Program-made: the position numbers and the translations under genes | In this document: one piece after another, positions 34,827-43,696 of the stretch | Numbering within the stretch: position 1 is the stretch's first letter | Layout: each line of letters starts with the position of its first letter | Notes under the pieces: generated by a model | Database searches by the model: none | What the model saw: only the letters and a program-made list of their open reading frames with translations | Told to the model about the DNA's origin: nothing | Source of the DNA: Candidatus Nezhaarchaeales archaeon | GTDB lineage: Archaea; Thermoproteota; Methanomethylicia; Nezhaarchaeales; JAWCJE01 | Direction of reading: 5' to 3' | NCBI GenBank assembly: GCA_038853715.1 | Contig: JAWCJE010000005.1 | Coordinates: forward strand, 12,241-76,240 | DNA: 64,000 nt

Positions 34827-36722
34827 CTAAGCGGGCATCCTTCCTAGCTTTTTAAGCTCGTCAGCGACGTAACTAAGGCCTAACCCTTCAAGCTTCCCCT
34901 CGGTCGGTACGCCCGTCTTAATATCCCATCCTCTCGCTACGTAGTAGTCGTCTAAGAGCTTATCCAACTCGAATACTTGGCCCTTCGCCGGCGGCCTCGG
35001 GAACGGCATCTTCCGCAGCCTTTCAGGTAGCCAATCGTCCTTCCTCGTTAAGCCCTCCCTAACGTTAAAAGCCCTTTCAACGTTATACACCCTTTCACCT
35101 ACAAGCCAGATGTAACCCGGGTCCTTAAACTCCTCAATACCGGTGGCGGCGTAAAGGATCATCCCGATCCACTCCATGGTCTTCTCGACGCTCCCGTAGC
35201 TAGCCGTTTGAACCATTTCTGCAAACGCGCACCAGCCTACAGCCTCGTAGGCCGCTACCTGATCTTGTACCTTCTTAGCTAGAAGGCCCTTACCTTCAAC
35301 CGTTAACGGGTCAACCTTCTCCGGTATACCTGCTATTTCATACTTACTCCACCCTATCATATGGCTACCACCAATATTCGAGGTCGCATAGCTAAGCCCA
35401 TGGGCCTTAGCGGCCCTAGGATCGTAGGCCGGTAGCTCGAGGCGTTTACTATGCATAGCATACTTCTCAGCTCCCCTACCGATAGCTTCAGCGGCCCTAA
35501 CCGTACCTTCAGCTAACACGTTGCCTATACCCTCCCTAAGCGCTATTTTCCTAACAAGTTCAACCATAGCGTCCCCATCACCCCATCTAAGCCTTAAGCC
35601 ATCAGCCTCCCTCTCCGTTATTAGGCCCTTCTCGTAGAGCTCCATGGCGAACGCCACCGTAGCACCGGTCGATATGGTGTCAAGCCCATACCTATCGCAG
35701 AGCATATTAGCGTAAGCTATAGCTTCAAGGTTCGTAATGCCGCACGCGGAGCCGAAGCTCCAGAGGGTTTCATACTCAGGGAAGTCCCAGAGTAAACCGG
35801 CGTATGGACCCTTAGTTAACTTCCACTTCTTACCGCAGGCGATCATACAGTTGAAGCAACCGTAGTGCTTAATTATGTACCTACCAAGTACCTCAGGCCT
35901 CCAAACCTCCGCGTTCTCTAACTCGACGTTCTTAAAGTTATAGGTCGGATTATGGCCTAAAACGTAGAACTGGTAAACCGCAGAGTTCGTACCGAGGCTA
36001 CGGAAACCTTCAAGTAGCGGGCTCCTCCTATACGCGTCGACCTGCTCCTTAACGAGCTTCTCAAAGAGTTCAGGCTTCGAAACCACGGGCTTCCTAGCGC
36101 CACGTACAACTATAGCCTTAAGGTTCTTCGAACCTAAAACAGCTCCACCCCCACCCCTCCCCGGCGTCCTATAATCATCCGTTACGAGGCAAGCCATCCT
36201 TACAAGCCTCTCCCCAGCTGGCCCTATAGTTAGCATCCTAGCCTCCCTATCGGTTTCATCTTTAAGCACGTCGACGACCCCGTCCACCGTAGCCCCCCAT
36301 ACGTGGGCGGCATCCCTAAATTCAACGTCATCATCGTACACCCAAACGTAAGTAGGTTTCTCGGCCCTACCTTCAATGATCACGGCGTCATAACCCGCGG
36401 ATTTAACCTCAGCCGCGAAAAACCCTCCACCAGTAGACCTGAAATAAGTCCCCGTTAAGGGGGACTTAAACGTGGTGAACACCCTATGAAAGCTTTGAGC
36501 CGAAGTCCCCGTAAGCGGGCTAAAGGATAAAACCATTTTACTCTCCGGGCTCAACGGGTCAGCCCCCGGTTTAACCTCATCCCATAGTATCTTAGCCCCG
36601 AAGCCCCTACCTCCTATAAAGCCTTTAATAAGCTCATAGGGTGTTTCAACCTTAACCGCGGCCTTACTGGTTAAATCCAACCTTAGGATTCTACCAGCGT
36701 AACCATACAGGCTTTTAGCCAA
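34827..36722 (-). CDS. Tungsten-dependent aldehyde:ferredoxin oxidoreductase family enzyme
   Basis: The 631-residue protein has the AOR layout. The N-terminal pterin-binding domain includes GYAGRILRLDLTS, FIGGRGFGAKILWDE, SFSPLTGTSAQSFHR and TIGPAGERLVRMACLVTDDYRTPGRGG. The [4Fe-4S] cysteines appear in CFNCMIACGKKW, with the distal Cys in AVGWCAFAEM. AORs oxidise aldehydes to acids with ferredoxin. The downstream MoaD/ThiS gene supports a Mo/W cofactor. The exact substrate class (AOR, FOR, GAPOR or WOR) cannot be decided by reading. Confidence 0.9.
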   Translation of the reverse strand: MAKSLYGYAGRILRLDLTSKAAVKVETPYELIKGFIGGRGFGAKILWDEVKPGADPLSPESKMVLSFSPLTGTSAQSFHRVFTTFKSPLTGTYFRSTGGGFFAAEVKSAGYDAVIIEGRAEKPTYVWVYDDDVEFRDAAHVWGATVDGVVDVLKDETDREARMLTIGPAGERLVRMACLVTDDYRTPGRGGGGAVLGSKNLKAIVVRGARKPVVSKPELFEKLVKEQVDAYRRSPLLEGFRSLGTNSAVYQFYVLGHNPTYNFKNVELENAEVWRPEVLGRYIIKHYGCFNCMIACGKKWKLTKGPYAGLLWDFPEYETLWSFGSACGITNLEAIAYANMLCDRYGLDTISTGATVAFAMELYEKGLITEREADGLRLRWGDGDAMVELVRKIALREGIGNVLAEGTVRAAEAIGRGAEKYAMHSKRLELPAYDPRAAKAHGLSYATSNIGGSHMIGWSKYEIAGIPEKVDPLTVEGKGLLAKKVQDQVAAYEAVGWCAFAEMVQTASYGSVEKTMEWIGMILYAATGIEEFKDPGYIWLVGERVYNVERAFNVREGLTRKDDWLPERLRKMPFPRPPAKGQVFELDKLLDDYYVARGWDIKTGVPTEGKLEGLGLSYVADELKKLGRMPA

Positions 36723-36949
36723 GAAAACCTCAACTCCTCCTACGGGTCTACGTTTGGGAAGAAACGAGCCTAGAAGCTACTTAAGCATTTCTTCATAGGC
36801 TTCGCTACGGAGCCTCTTCACGTATCTCAAGGTTGGACGCGTGGAGGATTATAAACAGCTGAAACAGATAACGGGAAACAGATAATAAGGGGGACTATAT
36901 TAAGCGCTTAAAGCGGCTAAGGGGGCTTTAACCGGCTGGGGGCGGGTTC

Positions 36950-37744
36950 ATGATTAACGTTAAGCCGATTGATGAAGCCACCATAACTAAGGCCATAATT
37001 AAAAAGTCGTTGGACTTCCTCCTAGAACAGGTGGAAACCGACGTTATAGTGGTAGGTACCGGGCCGGCTGGTTTAACCGCTGCTATGTATCTAGCTAGGG
37101 CCGGGCTTAAAACCTTGGTCTTTGAGCGGAGGCTCTCCTTCGGTGGAGGTATAGGTGGAGGGGGGATGCAGTTACCGAAGATCGTAATCGAGGAACCCGC
37201 TGATCAAATACTTAAGGAGCTAGGGTGCCGTCTTGAGGAGTACGAGCCCGGGGTATACGTCGTCGACGCGGTGGAAATGATGGCTAAACTAGCCGTAGGA
37301 GCCATAGAAGCTGGGGCTAAAATAGTTTTAGGCGTAACTGTGGATGACGTAATATATAGAATTGTAAACGGGAGGCCTAGTATTGAGGGCGCCGTGGTTC
37401 AATGGTCCTCCGTTATAATGGCCGGCCTCCACGTGGACCCCATAGCCTTTAAGTCCAAGGCGTTAATAGATTGTACGGGTCACGAAGCCGAAGTACTAGC
37501 CGTAGCTTCAAGGAAAATACCCGAGCTAGGTATTACGCTGCAAGGCGAAAGATCTCTATGGGCTAGCGAAGCTGAACGTTTAACCATCGAGAAAACGGGT
37601 GAAGTATGCCCAGGCCTCTACGTAGCCGGTATGGCCGTTGCTGCGCTACACGGAACCCCTAGAATGGGCCCCGTGTTCGGCGGAATGTTAATCTCAGGTA
37701 GGAAGGTAGCGGAGCTAGTGGTAAAAGCGCTTACGCGAAGCTGA
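36950..37744 (+). CDS. thi4: Thiazole synthase Thi4, sulfide-dependent archaeal type
   Basis: The 264-residue protein has the FAD/NAD-binding GTGPAGLTAA near residue 36, the glycine-rich FGGGIGGGGMQLPK segment and the MAGLHVDPIAFKSKALIDCTGHEA motif. A His (GLHVDP) stands where suicidal yeast Thi4 has its sulfur-donating Cys. Archaeal His-type enzymes use free sulfide with iron. C-terminal GMAVAALHGTPRMGPVFGGML is also conserved. It makes the thiazole unit of thiamine from NAD and glycine. I found no TPP riboswitch in the 227 bases upstream. Confidence 0.9.
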   Translation: MINVKPIDEATITKAIIKKSLDFLLEQVETDVIVVGTGPAGLTAAMYLARAGLKTLVFERRLSFGGGIGGGGMQLPKIVIEEPADQILKELGCRLEEYEPGVYVVDAVEMMAKLAVGAIEAGAKIVLGVTVDDVIYRIVNGRPSIEGAVVQWSSVIMAGLHVDPIAFKSKALIDCTGHEAEVLAVASRKIPELGITLQGERSLWASEAERLTIEKTGEVCPGLYVAGMAVAALHGTPRMGPVFGGMLISGRKVAELVVKALTRS

Positions 37745-37875
37745 AGGGGTCAAGGTTTAAGCAAGAATATAAAGACCTTTAAAAACCGCTCTAAAACCTA
37801 GACGAGTAATACTGTTAAAAGGCTATCATAAACCATTGACTCCTCTAAATAAATTTTACTGGCTCTGGTTGAGAA

Positions 37876-37886
37876 AGTTTTATTAG
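37876..37886 (+). promoter_or_regulatory. TATA-like promoter of the purine cluster
   Basis: AGTTTTATTAG is centred about 28 bases before the GTG start of purC, which would put the transcript start at or next to the start codon (leaderless). Another box (CTATAAATA) at 37898 is too close to the start to act. Confidence 0.4.
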
Positions 37887-37908
37887 AATATGCTAACTAT
37901 AAATAGTC

Positions 37909-38643
37909 GTGGGCTTCAAGGGTTTAAAGCCGCTTAAGCTTATAAGCTCCGGGAAAACTAAGAACGTTTACTCTTCAAACGATCCAAACCTAGTTTTAAT
38001 AGAGTTTAGGGATGACGTTACGGCGCTGGACGGCCGTAAACACGACGTTCTTAAAGGTAAGGGCGTTATAAACGCGGCGATAACCGCTAAGCTATTCACG
38101 TTTCTAAACGCTTCGGGCTTCAAGACGCACTACGTCGGCATGGCCGGCGATAGCTTAATGGTTGCCCACCGCTTAAACATGATACCCGTCGAAGTCGTCT
38201 GCCGAAGCATAGCTACCGGTAGCCTCGTTAAACGTTTACCCTTCCAGGAAGGGGTTAGCCTCCCAATACCCTTAGTAGAGTTCTACCTTAAGGATGATGC
38301 GCGCGGCGACCCTATGATCAACAAGCGCCATATGGCCGCGCTCGGTTTAACTACGCTTAAAGAGGCTGATCTAATCGAGGATATTACGTTAAACGTTAAT
38401 GAAACGTTGAAGGGCTTCCTAGCGCGTCGAGGCCTTAAGCTCCTCGACTTTAAGCTTGAGTTTGGTAGAAGCCCTAATGGAGACTTGACGATAGGCGATG
38501 AACTTGACCCTGACTGTATGCGGCTACGCGACGCTAATTCCGGGGCGATCATGGATAAGGACCTATATAGGCGTGGCCATAGCCTAGCTGAAGTAATGGA
38601 AGCCTACCGTGAATGTTATAGGAGGATAGTTGAGGATGCCTAG
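37909..38643 (+). CDS. purC: Phosphoribosylaminoimidazole-succinocarboxamide synthase
   Basis: The 244-residue protein is SAICAR synthetase: LISSGKTKNVYSSNDPNLVLIEFRDDVTA at the N-terminus, VVCRSIATGSLVKR, VEFYLKDDARGDPMI and the C-terminal GDELDPDCMRLRD. It ligates aspartate to CAIR with ATP. The start is GTG. It is the first gene of purC-purF-purF2-purD-purN-folD and overlaps purF. Confidence 0.95.
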   Translation: MGFKGLKPLKLISSGKTKNVYSSNDPNLVLIEFRDDVTALDGRKHDVLKGKGVINAAITAKLFTFLNASGFKTHYVGMAGDSLMVAHRLNMIPVEVVCRSIATGSLVKRLPFQEGVSLPIPLVEFYLKDDARGDPMINKRHMAALGLTTLKEADLIEDITLNVNETLKGFLARRGLKLLDFKLEFGRSPNGDLTIGDELDPDCMRLRDANSGAIMDKDLYRRGHSLAEVMEAYRECYRRIVEDA

Positions 38644-40054
38644 GGAGAAATGCGGAGTTATAGGGATAGCGTCGGTAAAGGGTAGGAAGCCCGTAGCTGG
38701 AGCCCTCCACCAAGGCCTATACGCGCTTCAACATCGAGGCCAGGAAAGCGCCGGTATCTACGTTTTTAACGGTAAAAGTATCGCGGGCTATAAGGGTATG
38801 GGCTTAGTTTCTAACGTTTTTAACGCTGAAAGGCTTAAAGAGCTTTCAGGGTTTACGGGTATAGGACACGTACGCTACTCTACGACGGCATCCTCAACCG
38901 TTGAGGAGGCCCAACCCTTCCTCTTTAAATCCTCGAAGTTCACCTTTGCCTTAGCCTTCAACGGGACCATCTCAAACTTCATAGACCTAAGGCTGAAGCT
39001 ATCCGAGAAAGGTTACACCTTTAAAACCGATACGGATACCGAGGTTTTGGCTAACCTAATCGGCCACCACCTCCTAGAAACCGGGGATTACGTGGAGGCG
39101 ATAAGGCTTAGCGTCCAAGCCATGGAGGGAGCCTACTCCGCCCTCCTATTAAGCGGGGACGGTGAAATCTACGCGTTTCGAGACCCCTTAGGCTTTAAAC
39201 CTCTATGCTTAGGGGCTGCAGAGGAACAGGTGGTAGTAGCCTCTGAAAGCTGCGCGTTAGAATCCTTAGGCGTCCAATACCTAGGAAGCGTAAAACCAGG
39301 TGAACTGGTTGAAGTAGGCTCTAATGGCGTTAAACGTACGCTGTTAGCGAGGGCTGATCGAAGGGCTAGATGCATGTTCGAATACGTTTACTTCTCAAGC
39401 CCGGCGTCCATCTTCGACGGCGTATGGATATATCGTGCTAGGGAGAACATAGGTAGGGAGTTAGCCCGTACACAACCGGCTGAAGCAGACGTAGTAATAC
39501 CCGTGCCAGACTCAGGCCGTTCAGCGGCCTTAGGCTATTCGCAAGCCTCGGGTATACCTATGGTTGAAGGGTTAATGAAGAATAGGTATGTAGGAAGGGT
39601 CTTCATAACCCCGAACGAGAAGGATAGGGAGGAAATGGTACGATTAAAGCTCATCCCGATTAAGCCGTTAATCGAAGGTAAAAGGGTTGTACTTATCGAC
39701 GACTCCATCGTACGCGGTACAACCATGAAGCACATCGTAAACCTAGTTAGGTCAGCCGGAGCTAAGGAGGTCCACGTAAGGATAAGCTGTCCACCGATAG
39801 TAGCCGGCTGCTACATGGGTATAGACTTCCCAACTAGGAGGGAGCTTATAGCCTTCACGCATAGCGTAGACGAAATAAAGGGTTTAATAGGCGCGGATAG
39901 CTTAGGCTATAACACGCTGGACGGCTTAATTAAAGGTATAGGCCTACCCGAAAACGAATTATGCTTAGCCTGTTTAACTGGTAAATACCCAATTAAACCT
40001 ACGGTTAAGCTTAGCGAGCTTGAGGAAGCCTTAAGGCGCATGAGGAGGCGGTAA
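38636..40054 (+). CDS. purF: Amidophosphoribosyltransferase (glutamine PRPP amidotransferase)
   Basis: This is the committing enzyme of purine synthesis. From the ATG at 38636 the sequence is MPREKCGVIG, so a short propeptide must be removed to expose the N-terminal nucleophile Cys. Glutaminase motifs are intact: LQHRGQESAGI, GHVRYSTTA and FNGTISNF. The PRPP loop is VVLIDDSIVRGTTMKH, preceded by NRYVGRVFI. Cysteines in RCMFEYVYF, GCYMGIDF and CLACLTGKYP correspond to the Fe-S cluster ligands of the Bacillus-type enzyme. It overlaps purC and is one base upstream of a paralog. Confidence 0.95.
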   Translation: MPREKCGVIGIASVKGRKPVAGALHQGLYALQHRGQESAGIYVFNGKSIAGYKGMGLVSNVFNAERLKELSGFTGIGHVRYSTTASSTVEEAQPFLFKSSKFTFALAFNGTISNFIDLRLKLSEKGYTFKTDTDTEVLANLIGHHLLETGDYVEAIRLSVQAMEGAYSALLLSGDGEIYAFRDPLGFKPLCLGAAEEQVVVASESCALESLGVQYLGSVKPGELVEVGSNGVKRTLLARADRRARCMFEYVYFSSPASIFDGVWIYRARENIGRELARTQPAEADVVIPVPDSGRSAALGYSQASGIPMVEGLMKNRYVGRVFITPNEKDREEMVRLKLIPIKPLIEGKRVVLIDDSIVRGTTMKHIVNLVRSAGAKEVHVRISCPPIVAGCYMGIDFPTRRELIAFTHSVDEIKGLIGADSLGYNTLDGLIKGIGLPENELCLACLTGKYPIKPTVKLSELEEALRRMRRR

Positions 40055-40055
40055 T

Positions 40056-41399
40056 ATGGGGGGCGTTATAGGGCTCTACGCGTTCGACGAGCTTTGGAGG
40101 ATGTCGAGGTTTACCTACTACGGGCTTCTAGCACTTCAACATAGGGGCCAGGAAAGCGCCGGAATCTCAACCTACGGGAAAAACCTAATTTCAACCCGTA
40201 AAGCCGCGGGGACGGTTGATAAAGCCTTTAGCGAAGCCGATATATCAAGCCTTGAAGGCTGGGCTAGCATAGGTTATGTAAGCGCTGAACCCTTAAACGG
40301 GCCCGAACCAGTCCAGCCGGTAACGGTTAATAGCCCGATCCGGTTAACGCTCTGCTACGATGGCCGCGTATTAAACCTAGCCGGGGAGCTTAAAGGTAGA
40401 CGTGAAGACGAAGCGAGCCTAGTAGCGACAATGCTTTCAAGGGAGCTTTCAAGGTGCAACCCGCTGGAAGCTGTTGAAGAGGTTATGGAGAGGTTAATCG
40501 GCGTTTACTCGCTTATAGCCTTAACCGAGCGTGGGGAGATGATAGCCTTCCGGGATCCATTAGGCGTTAAGCCTATGGTCATAGGGAGCTTCGGCTTCGA
40601 CTACGGCGTAATCGCGTCGGAGAGCTGCGCTATCGACGTAGTAGGCGCCGAGTTTAAAGCCGACGTAAAGCCCGGCGAAGCCTACGTTTTTACACCCTAC
40701 AGTATAGATAGGAGGCAGATTCTACCGGCGCGTCCAAGGTATTGCTCCTACGAATACGTCTACTTAGCTAGGCCGGACTCAATAGTTAATGAGCGAAGCA
40801 TCTACGACGTTCGACGTAGGATAGGTAGGATGCTAGCTGAAGAATGCCCGGTGGACGCCGACGTAGTTATAGGCGTCCCTGAAACCGCGATCCCCTTCGC
40901 CATGGCCTACTCCAACGCTACAGGTATACCAATAGAAATGGGCTTCATGCGTACGGGGCCTCACGTAAGAAGCGCTATAAAGCCGACGCAGTTCGAAAGG
41001 TTGGTAGGCGTACAGCTTAAGCTTAACGCCATAAGGTCGGCGATAAGCGGTAAACGCGTCATCCTAATAGATGATAGCGTCGTACGCGGTAATACTACGA
41101 AGAACGTCGTTTCAACCATGAGGAATAGGCTCGGCGTTAAAGAGGTCCACGTAAGGATAGGTAGCCCCCGCATAATTGAACAGTGCCCCTTCGGAGTTGA
41201 AGTACCGCCCAAGGACGAGTTGATAGCGGCCCACCTAACAGATGAAGAGGTAGCCTCAGTAGTAGGAGCAGATTCCTTCCACTGGCTTTCAATAGACGCC
41301 TTAATTAAAGCCTTAGGGTGCTCAAAGGACCAGTTATGCCTCGGTTGCTTCACTGGTGAATACCCCGAGATAGTTAAGGAGGCATTAAGCCATGGTTAA
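40056..41399 (+). CDS. PurF paralog lacking the glutaminase cysteine
   Basis: The 447-residue protein aligns with PurF over its whole length (LQHRGQESAGIS, AFRDPLGVKPM, VILIDDSVVRGNTT, DQLCLGCFTGEYP). It begins Met-Gly-Gly-Val-Ile-Gly where PurF has the catalytic Cys. The GHVRYST motif is replaced by IGYVSAEP and the FNG motif by CYDG, and NRYVGR is lost. The PRPP loop and the four Fe-S-type cysteines are kept. It is likely catalytically dead as a glutaminase and may pair with PurF as a regulatory or ammonia-dependent subunit. The gene overlaps purD by 8 bases. Confidence 0.85.
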   Translation: MGGVIGLYAFDELWRMSRFTYYGLLALQHRGQESAGISTYGKNLISTRKAAGTVDKAFSEADISSLEGWASIGYVSAEPLNGPEPVQPVTVNSPIRLTLCYDGRVLNLAGELKGRREDEASLVATMLSRELSRCNPLEAVEEVMERLIGVYSLIALTERGEMIAFRDPLGVKPMVIGSFGFDYGVIASESCAIDVVGAEFKADVKPGEAYVFTPYSIDRRQILPARPRYCSYEYVYLARPDSIVNERSIYDVRRRIGRMLAEECPVDADVVIGVPETAIPFAMAYSNATGIPIEMGFMRTGPHVRSAIKPTQFERLVGVQLKLNAIRSAISGKRVILIDDSVVRGNTTKNVVSTMRNRLGVKEVHVRIGSPRIIEQCPFGVEVPPKDELIAAHLTDEEVASVVGADSFHWLSIDALIKALGCSKDQLCLGCFTGEYPEIVKEALSHG

Positions 41400-42873
41400 G
41401 GTCCTAGTCGTCGGCGAAGCATCTAGAGAGCACGCTATCGCGGATGCGTTCGCTCGGAGCGTAAGCGAACCTAGGGTTTACGCGGCGATGAAGAATAGGA
41501 ACCCGGGTATAACTAGGATATGCGAACGGACTGGTGGAAGCTACGCTTTAGGCGATTTCACGGATCCAAGCTTCGTAGCTGAAGCCGCTCAACGGTTCTC
41601 GGTCGACTTCGTATTCGTAGGCCCCGAGGAACCCCTATTTAAGGGGGTTTCGGATAAGCTTAACGAGCTCGGCATACCATGCGTAGGGCCTATTGAAGCA
41701 GCCGCCGAGGTTGAAAGGTCGAAGGCCTTCATGAGGAGGATCATGTGGAAGTACGGAGTAGAGGGTAGGCTTAGGTTTAAATCCTTTAAAAACGTGGAGG
41801 ACGCCGTAGCCTACATTAACGAGTACGCTGAAAGCGTAGCACTTAAACCGGCTAGGCAAGCCGGCGGTAAAGGGGTTAAGGTAATAGCGGACCTACAGGT
41901 CTACTTAAGCCGTGAGAAACGCGAAGTTAAATCGAAGCACGCTAAAACGATAAGCGAAAAGTACATGGCCGGCTACAACGATATAGACGACCGCATCCTC
42001 ATAGAGGAAAGGGTTGAAGGGCCCGAATATACCCTTCAAGCCTTCACCGACGGCGTAACCGTTAAACCTATGCCGCTCGTCCAAGACAATAAGAACGCCT
42101 TCGAAATGGATATAGGCCCCGAAACAGGTGGTATGGGCTCCATATCCGGGCCAGGCTTACTACTACCCTTCATAACCAAGGAGGAGTACGATGAATCCGT
42201 TAGGATAATAACGAAGGTCGTACAAGCAATAGAAAAAGAAACAGGGGTTAAGTATCGAGGCGTAATCTCCGGGCAGATGATGCTAACAGCGCTTTGGGGC
42301 CCAACCGTTATCGAGTTCTACAGTAGGCTCGGCGACCCCGAGGCTTGTAACGTACTACCCTTCATGAAGGCCGACATGGTGGAGGTTTCAGAAGCTATAC
42401 TTCGAGGCTCACTTCATAAGGTAAAACTCGAGTTTGAAGACGTAGCCACAGTAGTTAAAGCCATATCCCCGAGGGGCTACCCAGACCATAGGGAACTAGC
42501 TAAGGGGCACCCAGTAGTGGTTGATGAAGAATCCATAAGGAAGGCTGGCTGTAAACTATACTACGGCTCCGTGGACCTTAAGGAAGACGGGGTAATGGTA
42601 ACCGGGGGTTCAAGAGTTGTTGAAATAGTCGGCGCGGCTCCAACAATACCTGAAGCCGAGGAGAAAGTGGAGGCTTGCATAAAATACGTGAGGTTAACGG
42701 ATGGATGGGGCTTATTCCATAGGAGCGATATAGGCACACCTACGCTTCTAAACAGGAGGATAGAGCAATCCCAACTAGTGAGGGAGGTCTACAAGTATAG
42801 GGTTAGTAGGGGCTTAATCGGTAAAACGTTGGAATGGATCCCGGGGAGAGGGAGGATTGAAACCACCTTTTAA
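41392..42873 (+). CDS. purD: Phosphoribosylamine-glycine ligase (GAR synthetase)
   Basis: The 493-residue ATP-grasp enzyme shows VLVVGEASREHAIADAF at the N-terminus, VFVGPEEPLFKGVSD, VALKPARQAGGKGVKVI and EERVEGPEYTLQAFTDG with DIGPETGGMGSISG. It converts phosphoribosylamine, the PurF product, to GAR. It is longer than bacterial PurD by an insertion around residue 190 (KSKHAKTISEKYMAGYND). It starts inside the 3' end of the PurF paralog and overlaps purN. Confidence 0.93.
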   Translation: MVKVLVVGEASREHAIADAFARSVSEPRVYAAMKNRNPGITRICERTGGSYALGDFTDPSFVAEAAQRFSVDFVFVGPEEPLFKGVSDKLNELGIPCVGPIEAAAEVERSKAFMRRIMWKYGVEGRLRFKSFKNVEDAVAYINEYAESVALKPARQAGGKGVKVIADLQVYLSREKREVKSKHAKTISEKYMAGYNDIDDRILIEERVEGPEYTLQAFTDGVTVKPMPLVQDNKNAFEMDIGPETGGMGSISGPGLLLPFITKEEYDESVRIITKVVQAIEKETGVKYRGVISGQMMLTALWGPTVIEFYSRLGDPEACNVLPFMKADMVEVSEAILRGSLHKVKLEFEDVATVVKAISPRGYPDHRELAKGHPVVVDEESIRKAGCKLYYGSVDLKEDGVMVTGGSRVVEIVGAAPTIPEAEEKVEACIKYVRLTDGWGLFHRSDIGTPTLLNRRIEQSQLVREVYKYRVSRGLIGKTLEWIPGRGRIETTF

Positions 42874-43696
42874 CGGAACCAGTAAGGAGTACGTAGCCGC
42901 AGTTCTAGCCTCCGGTAGGGGCTCTAACTTCAGGGCCATCATGGACCACGTCCGCCTTAATATCCTGGAAAAGGTCCGCATACCCCTCCTAATATGCAAC
43001 TATGAGAACGCGCCAGTACTTAAGGCGGCTGAAGAGTACGGTGTAAGGTGGGCCTTCATCGATCATAGGGGTAAGCAACGCGAAGAGTTCGATAAGGAGG
43101 TCTCAACGCTCCTAGAGGAGTATAATGTAGACATCGTTATTTTAGCGGGTTTTAATAGGCTGCTTAGCCCTTGGTTCGTTAACGAGTACCGGTGGCGGGT
43201 AATTAACATACATCCATCCTTAACCTTAAAGTTCGCGGGCCTCCACGCTCAAAGGAGGGCTCTAGAATACTTTAAATCGATCAATAAAACCTACGGCTAC
43301 GATGATAAGGGGCGTAGGATCATAGGCTACTCGGGTTGCACCGTCCACCTAGTCGATGAAGGCGTGGATACCGGGCCAATCATAATTCAATCGGAAAAGG
43401 TCCCGGTGAAGGAGGATGACGATGAACAATTGCTTTCATACAGGATACTTATCTACGAGCATAGGCTCTTCTCGAAGGCCATCCAGCTCTACGTCGACGG
43501 TAGGATAATCGGTGTTGAGGACGTTAAGCTAAGCTTCAACGGCTACGAGGAAGCCCGACGTAGGGTTAAACTCGACTTAAGCGGTGGATGGGAGGAGAGA
43601 TGGAACAGGCGTGAACAAGCCTACATCAAGTACCAGCAGAGCATGGATTACTCCGTTAAAAACCTAGGAGGTAAACCGTTAAACGAGGTCTTATAG
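42857..43696 (+). CDS. purN: Phosphoribosylglycinamide formyltransferase
   Basis: The 279-residue protein is the folate-type GAR formyltransferase: VLASGRGSNFRAIMDHV, VILAGFNRLLSPWF, the catalytic Asn-His (INIHPSL) and the Asp in VDEGVDTGPIIIQ. The C-terminal ~70 residues are an extension. The start is TTG, within the purD 3' end. It needs a 10-formyl pterin, so its neighbour FolD is a natural partner. Confidence 0.9.
   Translation: MKPPFNGTSKEYVAAVLASGRGSNFRAIMDHVRLNILEKVRIPLLICNYENAPVLKAAEEYGVRWAFIDHRGKQREEFDKEVSTLLEEYNVDIVILAGFNRLLSPWFVNEYRWRVINIHPSLTLKFAGLHAQRRALEYFKSINKTYGYDDKGRRIIGYSGCTVHLVDEGVDTGPIIIQSEKVPVKEDDDEQLLSYRILIYEHRLFSKAIQLYVDGRIIGVEDVKLSFNGYEEARRRVKLDLSGGWEERWNRREQAYIKYQQSMDYSVKNLGGKPLNEVL

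Noticed and set aside
36723-36949. Possible TPP riboswitch upstream of thi4
   Set aside because: I searched for a CTGAGA ... GGCG/AGG-like THI box and found no matching core, only GAAACAGATAA-type repeats.
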